Assembly (NCBI GenBank): GCA_959022495.1
Contig: CAUEYX010000011.1
Coordinates: 1 to 64,000 of the forward strand
Origin: an uncultured Lachnospiraceae bacterium
Lineage (GTDB): Bacteria > Bacillota > Clostridia > Lachnospirales > Lachnospiraceae
Reading direction: 5' to 3'
Length of the DNA: 64,000 nucleotides
The translations under genes were made by a program, and so were the position numbers. The notes under the pieces are model-generated. The model worked only from the letters and a program-made list of their open reading frames with translations, made no database searches and was not told where the DNA came from. Positions 34,580 to 42,600 of the stretch are shown piece by piece (position 1 is the stretch's first letter; each line of letters opens with the position of its first letter).

Positions 34580-37500
34580 CTGGGGCGGGATCGGCCACAG
34601 GATACTCACCTTGCACGAGCATGTGAATCTATTCAGCGGCAAGAGCGGCTCCGGGAAATCCACGGTCATGGATGCCATCCAGGTCGTTCTTTACGGCAGT
34701 GTGTCCGCGAATTTCCTGAATAAGGCCGCGGACGATTCGAAGAATAAACGAAGTGTATTAAGCTATCTGCGGGGCGCCCAGAAGGACGGAAGCGTCAACC
34801 GCGGGGGAATGGATTTCTGCTCTCAGATCGTGATGGAGATTGAAGATACGGGAACGCATATTGTGACCTGCATCGGCGCGGCTTTTGAGGTGGGAAAGAA
34901 CGATACAGAGCTTAAGAGATACAGCTTTTTCAGCCATTCCGGGAGGATGCCTGAGGACGAGTATTTAAATGATGGGGTGCCATACACCATCGAGCAGCTG
35001 AGAAAGTTGGTGAAAGAGCGCGGCAGCAGCGCGGACAACCGGGGATACGGGGAGGTGAACCGTGTCTATCCCTCCAAGGAAGCCTATCTGAATACACTTT
35101 ATGAAGTGATCTTCGGTTACGTGGAACAGTCGCGGATGATTACCATGGAGAAGAGTGCCATCGCCCTGCGCATGACCAGCGGGACCGGGCAGTTTATCCG
35201 GGACTATATGTTCCCGAAGAGCCGGGAGAATACTGTGGCAGTGATCAGTGAACAGCTGGGCGCTTACCGGGAGATCCGGGAGCGGGTGGAAGATCTGGAG
35301 AAACGCATTGAAATGCTGGACGCCGTGCATGCGGCAGATCTGGCGCTTACCGGTGTTCGGGCGGATAAGCTGCGCGCGGAGCGGCTCCTTCAGTATATTG
35401 AAGTCGAGGGATGCCGCGCCAGGCTTGCTTCCCGCCGTGATGACCTGGCATGGGCGGAGGAAGAGGCGGATAAGGCGGACCAGAGACAGCAGCAGATCCA
35501 GGAGACGCTGGGCGCGCTCAGGGACCGTCTGATCGATGTGAAGGCGGAGTTAAGAAAGAGTGACTATGGGCAGAAACAGCAGGAACTCCAGGAGATGGAA
35601 CGCACGATTCAGCTACTCGTGGACAATTCCGCGGACTGGAGGAGAATCGCAGCCGGCTTAAAGCGCTGGGTGGATGATGAGACCGCTACGGACTACGTGA
35701 GCAACCGGGCGCTTCAGCTGATCGATGATTTCGCCCGCGGCGAAGTGTGCGAAAAGGGATGCGACGAGCTGCGTTCCCAGCTGAGGACGGCTGTGGATAA
35801 TCTCGCGGAGGAACTCCAGGAGACCACGCTGTCTATTCGTGAGATGTCAAAAGAACTCCGGGAGAAGGAAGAAGCCCTGGAAGATATGAACCACGACAGG
35901 AAGCCTTACCCCAGGGAGCTAAAAGAGGCGCGCCAGCAGCTTCAGAGTGCCTTGAGCGACCGGTATGGGCGGACGGTCCACGTGCATATCCTGGCAGATC
36001 TGTTTGATGTGACGGACGAGAAATGGAAGAACGCGGTGGAAGGGCGGCTGGGCCGTCTTAAGAAGAGCATGATTACAGAGCCGGCATACGCGTTGGACGC
36101 GGCGAAAATCTTCCGGAAGATGAAACGCTTTGAGGAGGCGGACCTGATCAACAGTGCGGCCCTGAAAAGGGAATCCCCCCAGGCGGAGGAGCACTCCCTC
36201 TATGAGGCGGTGCATACGGATCGGGATTATGTGGACTGGTGCCTGAAACGGTATCTTGGACGCATCCGCAAATGTGAGACCGTAGAGGAGCTGGACAGTG
36301 TGCGCGACGGGGTGACGCCGGACTGCTATTCTTACAGCAATTATATTTTCCGGCACCTGCGGAGCAGAGATTACACGAAGGGAGCCTGCATCGGAACCAA
36401 GATCTCGAAAGCGCGCGTCAGGGAGCTGGAGGATGAGATTGACAGCCTGAAAGAACAGCTGATCCGCAGGCGGCAGACAGAGGCATCGCTGAAGGAAGCG
36501 CAGAAGTTTGAAGATCTCAGCCAGCCCACAGATCATCTTGTGCGTCTGGCGTCTGCGGCGGATGAGCTGGAGCAGTATCTGGGCAGGCAGGATCAGCTGC
36601 GGGAAGAGCTGCGCGAGCTGGAGGATGGGACCAGGACCGCGGAGCTTAAGAAGGAGCAGGAGAGCCTGGAAGCCGCTGTCCGGGAAAAGGACGGGGAAGC
36701 CCAGACAGTCCAGAAAGAGCAGATCCGCCTGGGGGGAATCCTCAGTGCAGCACGGCAGGATATCCGGGATCTGGAGTGCAGGTTTCAGGACCTTACCACG
36801 GGATTCGTGCAGGATGAAGCCCTCACAGAGGAGGTGAACGCCGAGATCGCCAAGCGCACGGAGAGCGTTTACCGGCAGTCTGTGAAGGCACGGCTGGACA
36901 GCCTGACGGTGCGGGAGGAGGAACTTTCCGATGAGCGCACCATTGCCAGGAACCGTTTTAACAGAGAATACCCGTCCTATGGGTTCACCGGAGTCGAGCA
37001 TGCCAATGATGTGTACGACCAGGTGCTGGAGCGCTGCCGGGAAGACTTCGAACCGAAGTACAAAGAAGAATTCCGCAGGCAGTATGAGCTGGTCTACCAT
37101 TCTCTGAGAGACAATGTAATCGCCGCGATCCATGGTGAGATCAAGGCGGCTTACCGTCACAGAAGGGAGATCAACCGGATGCTGGCGAAGATCCGTTTTT
37201 CCGACAGTATTTATCAGATTGATATTCTGCCCGCGAAGAATGAGAATGGTCAGTTCTATGACATGCTGATGGCGGAGGAACTGGACAGCAAGGTAATTGA
37301 TACCGGCGGCATTGACGGACAGATGAGCCTGATGGAGGACGAATTTTTCCGGAAATATGAACAGAAGATTCAGCTCCTGACCGAGAAATTCATGCCGCTT
37401 CGGGAAGAAGACAGCCAGAACCGGGAGAAGCACCGCCAGGAGATGGAGAAATACGCTGATTACCGGAATTATCTCACATTCAGTATGTATGAGCAGGTGA

Positions 37501-37895
37501 TCGACGCAGAGGGGAACGAGAAGAAAAATTATGTGGACGATATGGCGGGCGTGGATTCCGGCGGAGAGGGGCAGAACCCCAAATATGTGGCACTGCTGGC
37601 AGGGTTTGCCATGCTTTACATGCAGCAGAGCAATCGGGATTCCAAGATTCGGCTTGTACTCCTTGACGAAGCATTTTCTAAAATGGATAAGGAGCGAAGT
37701 GAGGTGTGCTTAAAGTACGCCCGGGAGCTGCAGCTGCAGCTCATCGTCTGTGTGCCCGATGAACGCCTCCAGTCGTTGATCCGCAATGTGGACAGCGTAT
37801 ACGGATTCCGGAGGTATCAAAACCAGGTCAGCATGATGCATATCGATAAGGGACATTATTTCGAGATGCTGGAAGGAGAGGAAGAAGGTGCGTGA
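34536..37895 (+). CDS. jetC: Wadjet system protein JetC (SMC/MukB-like ATPase)
   Basis: A 1119-residue SMC-like ATPase from ATG 34536, five bases after AGGAGGG; a longer in-frame start at 34455 lies inside jetB. Walker A is GKSGSGKST (residues 35-43). Long coiled coils (about 250-500 and 610-820) flank a central hinge-like region. The C-terminal head has the SGGEGQNPKYVALLAGF signature and Walker B LVLLDEAFSKMD. All ATPase motifs look intact. It would use ATP to reel in DNA, enabling the system to tell plasmids from the chromosome. Confidence 0.9.
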   Translation: MRQPKKLFTRILINNWGGIGHRILTLHEHVNLFSGKSGSGKSTVMDAIQVVLYGSVSANFLNKAADDSKNKRSVLSYLRGAQKDGSVNRGGMDFCSQIVMEIEDTGTHIVTCIGAAFEVGKNDTELKRYSFFSHSGRMPEDEYLNDGVPYTIEQLRKLVKERGSSADNRGYGEVNRVYPSKEAYLNTLYEVIFGYVEQSRMITMEKSAIALRMTSGTGQFIRDYMFPKSRENTVAVISEQLGAYREIRERVEDLEKRIEMLDAVHAADLALTGVRADKLRAERLLQYIEVEGCRARLASRRDDLAWAEEEADKADQRQQQIQETLGALRDRLIDVKAELRKSDYGQKQQELQEMERTIQLLVDNSADWRRIAAGLKRWVDDETATDYVSNRALQLIDDFARGEVCEKGCDELRSQLRTAVDNLAEELQETTLSIREMSKELREKEEALEDMNHDRKPYPRELKEARQQLQSALSDRYGRTVHVHILADLFDVTDEKWKNAVEGRLGRLKKSMITEPAYALDAAKIFRKMKRFEEADLINSAALKRESPQAEEHSLYEAVHTDRDYVDWCLKRYLGRIRKCETVEELDSVRDGVTPDCYSYSNYIFRHLRSRDYTKGACIGTKISKARVRELEDEIDSLKEQLIRRRQTEASLKEAQKFEDLSQPTDHLVRLASAADELEQYLGRQDQLREELRELEDGTRTAELKKEQESLEAAVREKDGEAQTVQKEQIRLGGILSAARQDIRDLECRFQDLTTGFVQDEALTEEVNAEIAKRTESVYRQSVKARLDSLTVREEELSDERTIARNRFNREYPSYGFTGVEHANDVYDQVLERCREDFEPKYKEEFRRQYELVYHSLRDNVIAAIHGEIKAAYRHRREINRMLAKIRFSDSIYQIDILPAKNENGQFYDMLMAEELDSKVIDTGGIDGQMSLMEDEFFRKYEQKIQLLTEKFMPLREEDSQNREKHRQEMEKYADYRNYLTFSMYEQVIDAEGNEKKNYVDDMAGVDSGGEGQNPKYVALLAGFAMLYMQQSNRDSKIRLVLLDEAFSKMDKERSEVCLKYARELQLQLIVCVPDERLQSLIRNVDSVYGFRRYQNQVSMMHIDKGHYFEMLEGEEEGA

Positions 37896-38076
37896 TGCAG
37901 GCATCCCCATGGAAAAAGGAAAACTGGAAAAGATGAAGAAGCTGGAGGCGGGGGTGCTGGAGGGATTAAAGGCGTGTATCCTGCGGGAAGGAATGGTGAT
38001 CGAGCAGGAGCGGCTTCTGGCTGAGACGGACGAGAAAACGGCGGATGAAAAAGACGGAAAAAGTTTCAAAAATTAG
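37888..38076 (+). CDS. Small protein of unknown function at the JetD position
   Basis: A 62-codon frame with a GTG start (37888) overlapping the end of jetC by eight bases, or possibly an internal ATG at 37909. The product is charged and helical (KGKLEKMKKLEAGVLEGLKACILREG, in two parts) with no resemblance I recognise to JetD, a TOPRIM nuclease of about 380 residues that normally follows jetC. The stop codon lies in a 13-base tandem duplication of AGTTTCAAAAATT (38062-38087). It may be a remnant of JetD, a small accessory protein, or not translated. Confidence 0.45.
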   Translation: MRDAGIPMEKGKLEKMKKLEAGVLEGLKACILREGMVIEQERLLAETDEKTADEKDGKSFKN

Positions 38077-38098
38077 TTTCAAAAATTTGCGAAAATAC

Positions 38099-38127
38099 TT
38101 GACATGCGCGTATGAGAGTGCTAACCT
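38099..38127 (+). promoter_or_regulatory. Promoter of rplJ-rplL
   Basis: A perfect TTGACA (38099-38104), 17 bases, TAACCT (38122-38127), just before the L10 leader. It lets rplJL be transcribed separately from rplKA. Confidence 0.75.
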
Positions 38128-38129
38128 AT

Positions 38130-38258
38130 ATTAGCAACTGCCGAAGACAGCAGGCGCTGTAAAGCGTAAGGGCATGCCCGCCTGCCGAGGAAAGTTAGAT
38201 TTATTACGCAAGTATGAATTTACAAACCTCTGTGTCTTTGAGCGCAGAGGTTTTTTAA
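38130..38258 (+). promoter_or_regulatory. L10 leader RNA with attenuator
   Basis: The sequence around GCCGAAGACAGCAGGCGC, AAAGCGTAAGGGC and CCGCCTGCCGAGGAAAG is the conserved Firmicutes ribosomal L10 leader that binds the L10(L12)4 complex. Downstream, ACCTCTG (38226-38232) pairs with CAGAGGT (38245-38251) before TTTTTT, an intrinsic terminator. When L10-L12 is in excess, binding would favour termination. Recognition is from the known motif; no covariance search was run. Confidence 0.9.
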
Positions 38259-38323
38259 TACCGCTGAAACGCGGCGAAAACTTTGGCAGTACACGCGAAT
38301 AAAATAAGGAGGTGTACCAGAAA

Positions 38324-38899
38324 GTGGCAAAGGTTGAATTAAAACAGCCGATCGTTCAGACGATCGCAGAAGAGATCAAAGATGCTCAGTCAGTTGTTCT
38401 CGTAGATTACCGTGGACTTACAGTTGCTCAGGATACAGAACTGCGTAAGCAGCTCAGAGAAGCGGGCATTGTATACAAGGTTTACAAGAACACAATGATG
38501 AAGAGAGCTTTCGTGGGAACAGAGTGTGAAGCTCTGGAGAGCTGTCTGGAAGGACCGAGCGCTATCGCTATTTCCAAAGATGACGCGACAGCACCGGCGA
38601 GAATTCTGTGTAAGTTCGCGAAAGACGCTCCGGCTCTTGAACTTAAGGGCGGTGTAGTTGAAGGGACTGCTTACGATGTAGCCGGCCTGACAGAACTTTC
38701 CAAGATTCCGTCAAGAGAAGAACTTCTCGCAAAACTTCTCGGAAGCATGCAGTCACCGATCACGAACTTCGCCCGCGTTATCAAACAGATCGCGGAGCAG
38801 GGTGGAGAGGCGGCTCCGGCAGAAGAGGCTGCGGAAGCTGCTGAGACAGCAGAGGCACCAGCTGAAACAGCTGAGGCGGCAGAGACACCAGCAGAATAA
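38324..38899 (+). CDS. rplJ: 50S ribosomal protein L10
   Basis: The GTG start at 38324 gives MAKVELKQP, the family start; an earlier in-frame GTG at 38312 overlaps the AAGGAGG site. At 191 residues it is longer than usual because of a C-terminal Ala/Glu-rich tail of about 28 residues (repeats of AEAAET and APAET). L10 anchors the L7/L12 dimers on the ribosomal stalk through its C-terminal helix, which precedes this tail. It is regulated by the leader upstream. Confidence 0.96.
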   Translation: MAKVELKQPIVQTIAEEIKDAQSVVLVDYRGLTVAQDTELRKQLREAGIVYKVYKNTMMKRAFVGTECEALESCLEGPSAIAISKDDATAPARILCKFAKDAPALELKGGVVEGTAYDVAGLTELSKIPSREELLAKLLGSMQSPITNFARVIKQIAEQGGEAAPAEEAAEAAETAEAPAETAEAAETPAE

Positions 38900-38995
38900 T
38901 GCTGAGGACACCGAAAAGGTGTGAATGCCCCGGCGGCATAGCCCGCTGGATATTAGAATTGAGATATTAAATTTTAGAAAATGGAGGATATTAAA

Positions 38996-39370
38996 ATGGC
39001 TAAATTGACAACAGCTGAAATGATCGAAGCGATCAAAGAGTTATCAGTATTAGAGTTAAACGAGCTTGTTAAGGCTTGTGAAGAAGAATTCGGCGTATCT
39101 GCGGCAGCAGGCGTTGTAGTTGCGGCAGCAGGCGGAGAGGCAGCAGCTGCTGAGGAGAAGGACGAGTTTGATGTAGAGCTTGTATCTGCTGGTTCTTCCA
39201 AGGTTAAAGTAATCAAGGCTGTTCGTGAGATCACAGGTCTTGGACTGAAAGAGGCGAAAGAGCTTGTTGACAACGCTCCGAAGGTAGTGAAAGAGGCTGT
39301 TTCTAAGGCTGAGGCTGAGGAGATCAAGGCGAAACTTGAGGCTGAGGGCGCTGAAGTTAACATGAAATAA
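38996..39370 (+). CDS. rplL: 50S ribosomal protein L7/L12
   Basis: A 124-residue L7/L12: N-terminal dimerisation helices (KLTTAEMIEAIKELSVLELNE, in two parts), an Ala-rich hinge (about 38-52) and the C-terminal factor-binding domain with VIKAVREITGLGLKEAKELVD. ATG 38996 follows GGAGGA. It recruits elongation factors to the ribosome. Confidence 0.98.
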   Translation: MAKLTTAEMIEAIKELSVLELNELVKACEEEFGVSAAAGVVVAAAGGEAAAAEEKDEFDVELVSAGSSKVKVIKAVREITGLGLKEAKELVDNAPKVVKEAVSKAEAEEIKAKLEAEGAEVNMK

Positions 39371-39388
39371 TTTATATAAGCGTTATGG

Positions 39389-39421
39389 ACCGCAGGAGAG
39401 ATAGAGCTCCTGCGGTTTTTT
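39389..39421 (+). terminator. Rho-independent terminator after rplL
   Basis: ACCGCAGGAG (39389-39398) pairs with CTCCTGCGGT (39407-39416), followed by TTTTTT. It separates rplL from rpoB, which are normally co-transcribed. Confidence 0.9.
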
Positions 39422-39448
39422 GTCGTTTTGGGACAGGGTGAACTTTGA

Positions 39449-39487
39449 TTGGGGACGTAGTAAAATCGTATTTTACTACGTCCCCAA
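39449..39487 (+). repeat. REP-like palindrome with GGGGACGTAGT arms
   Basis: An 18-bp perfect stem, TTGGGGACGTAGTAAAAT and its complement, closes a three-base loop. The GGGGACGT...ACGTCCCC pattern resembles palindromes linked to REP-associated tyrosine transposases. It stands alone after the rplL terminator and just before the 70-bp shared element. Confidence 0.7.
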
Positions 39488-39489
39488 AT

Positions 39490-39559
39490 GAAAATAGTAA
39501 TAGAATCCAATTTTAATACATTTACTTTTTCTCAAAATTTTATATGCTAGATTGGTAAA
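39490..39559 (+). promoter_or_regulatory. 70-bp element shared with the GH105 gene upstream region
   Basis: A gapless partner of 16165-16234. Identical blocks are CATTTACTTTTTCT (39519-39532) and ATTTTATAT (39537-39545). A perfect TATAAT at 39572-39577 lies just downstream and is the likely -10 of the PL8 gene, with the element where an activator or -35 region would be. Here it ends 44 bases before the start codon, against 209 in the other case. Confidence 0.7.
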
Positions 39560-39602
39560 AAAGTAATTTTTTATAATAAAGACAGGAGTGAGGATAGTTG
39601 CT

Positions 39603-42600
39603 ATGAAAAAGAGCAGGATTTTCAAAAGTGTGTCAGCTCTGCTTCTTGCGCTGGTCATGATCGTGACTCAGGTGCAGCCCGTAGTGCTGGCGGCCGGCGG
39701 AAACGCAGGCAGTTCGGACAACCTTGCATTGGGAAAGCAGGTAACCTATTCCGGGGTTGAAGGTGATAAAATTTCAACCGGGGAATGGAAGTACCCCCAG
39801 TTTGTCGGAGAAAAGGCAGTTGACGGAGATGATTCGACAAGATGGTCAGCGGCAAAACAGGACGAACAATGGCTGGTTGTTGATCTGGGCGCTGTCTATG
39901 AGCTCAGTGAGATCACTATTGATTTCCACGCGGAGTCTCCGGAGTATGAGATTCTTCTGTCCGAGAACGGCACAGATTATACCTCTGTGGCAAAAGTGAC
40001 AGACGGAAGCCAGGGAGATACGGTGACAAAGAATTTTGATGTCAGCGGAGCTTCCGCAAGATACGTCAGGTATGAACAGCACAAGATGTGGCTGCATTCC
40101 GGCAATAAACAGTATTATGGAAGCAGTATCGTAGAACTCACAGTCAAAGAGCATCAGGATATTGAGCTCTCAGCGGATACGCTGCGCGTGGGAACCTTCA
40201 ATATTGCGGCCAATAAGAAACCGGATCTGGATGATCTGCGCGCCCTGACAGAACAGTACAAACTGGAAGTTGTGGGCCTTCAGGAAGTAGATATGTACAC
40301 TTCCAGAAATAACTATGATATGCTGAAAGGTTTCCAGGGCGATGTTTATCCGGCTGGTTACTTCTCGAAAGCCATTGATTTTGGCGGCGGAGAGTACGGC
40401 ATTGCCACTGTGGCGAAATACGAATTTACAGAAAATGACGAGTGGTTCCTGGACACAGAAGCAGCGGGAGCGGACAGTGAAGACCGAGTGTTCCAGAGAT
40501 CCGTGTTTGAAAAGGAAGGCAGAGAGGTGGCCTTCTATAACACTCACTTCAGCTATGAGAACCCGGAAGTCCGCGTAAAGCAGTTTGCGCAGGTGAAAGA
40601 AGCTGTTGAGAACGACGACGCAGAATATAAGATTATCGTCGGCGATTTCAACGCGGACCAGTACCAGAGTGAGTTTACGGACATGCTGGAGTCCCTGGAT
40701 ATGGTGAATGGCTATGAGGGAACCTGGTATGATACTTATAACGGTGTCGACGAGACGATGAAAGTCAATACCATTGACAATATTTTCGTGACCCGCAATC
40801 TGAGTATCAAGTCCGCGGAGATGGTGGAGACAAAACTGTCAGACCATAATCTTCTGATCGCAGAGCTGCGCTTCCTGGACGAGCCCAGAGTATCCACGGA
40901 GTGGTTAAGGTCCGTCCTTGAGGAAGCGGAAAATGTGGCTGGAGATGAATATACGGCAGACAGTTACGAAGCCCTTCAGTCGGCAGTTGAAGCGGGTAAC
41001 GCCCTGATGGAAAACCCGACAGACCAGACCGCGGTGGACGATGCCGCGAAGGCAGTCATTGCGGCCATGGACAGCCTGGAAGGCTTTAACCTCGCTTATG
41101 GAAAAGATGTGACTTATTCAGGAGTCGAGGGCGACAAAAATTCTGACGGAAGCTGGGTGTACCCGCAGTTCGTCGGAGAGATGGCAGTGGACGGCAGCCA
41201 GGATACCAGGTGGTCCGCGGCGAAAACAGATGAGCAGTATCTGACGGTAGACCTGGGCAGTGTAAAAGAAATCTCCCAGATTCTGATTTACTTCCATGCC
41301 GCGTCCCCGGAGTGGGAAGTACAGATATCTGAGGATGGGGAGAAATGGACAACCATATTTGAAGAGACGGACGGAGAAGACGCCGGTCCTACAATTACAG
41401 AACAGATTACCTTCCCCATGCAGAAGGCAAGATACGTCAAATATCAGCAGAACACAATGTGGAAACACGCCACGAACGGAAGGTATTATGGATCAAGCAT
41501 TATAGAGCTTGAAGTATACCACAGCTTTGACACAGAGAGCATTGAGATCACGAATCCTACAGCTGCGCTCTCCGTGGGAGATACATACAAGCTCGAAGTC
41601 AAAGTCCTTCCTGAGCTGGCGGGTAATAACCCGCTCACCTTTACAAGCAGCGCGCCGGAAATCATTTCCGTGGATGAGGAAGGGAACCTCAAAGCGCTGA
41701 AAGAAGGCAGCGCGGTAATTACCGTGGCAGATCAGGCAGATCCTGAAATAAAAGCATCCATGGAGGTTCAGGCCGTGGATGGTGAGATCGAAGTATCCGG
41801 CTTTGTTTTTGACGAAGACGAGAAAACGATTACAACGAGAGAGAGCAGGTTCCTGGAGTATTCGGTATATCCTGCCAACGCGGTCAATCCTGACATTGAG
41901 GTTGAATGGAGCAGTTCAGATCCTAAGGTAGCTTCTGTGAATGAGGAAGGTCTTGTAAAGGCGGTATCAGAAGGAACGACAGAGATCACAGTGCGGAGCG
42001 CGGAAGATCAGGATGTAAAGGGGACAATCACAATCCATGTCGCGGCGCCGTCCTACAATACGGAATATGACACCATGATGGACCGCTGGCAGGTCCGCGT
42101 GACAGGCGGGGACTCTCTGGATATGGACGATGAGGATATCAAAGCTTATGTCCAGAATATTTCTGACGAGGGCGAAGAGCTCTGGGAGTCTCTGAATAAG
42201 AGTGAGGATCGTACGTATCTGTGGGAGAAGGTGTCAAGCGATACCACGAGCGCGGATTATACCACACAGTTTACAAAGATTAAGAAGCTGGCGCTGGCAT
42301 TCGGCGTGAAAGGCAGCGCGCTTTATGAGAATAAAGAACTGCTGGGCGATATTGTAGATGGAATTCAGTTCATGGTAACTGAGAAAAAGTATAACGGAAG
42401 TTACTCTACCGGCAACTGGTGGGATTGGCAGATCGGCTGTACACAGCCGCTTGTTGATACCCTTATGGTGATCAGTGATTATGTGGATTACAGTGAGATC
42501 GAATCCGCCGTGAAGAGCATCGAAGGTTACGCGAAGAAACCGAGCGTTCAGTGGCCCAGCTATACAGCGACAGGGGCAAACCGCACGGATATCGGGCTCT

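Noticed and set aside
35919..37433. Long minus-strand open frame (504 codons) opposite jetC
   Set aside because: It is antisense to the JetC coiled coils. Leu/Gln/Pro-rich composition is what the complement of Glu/Lys/Arg-rich coding gives, and no ribosome binding site or family match was seen.
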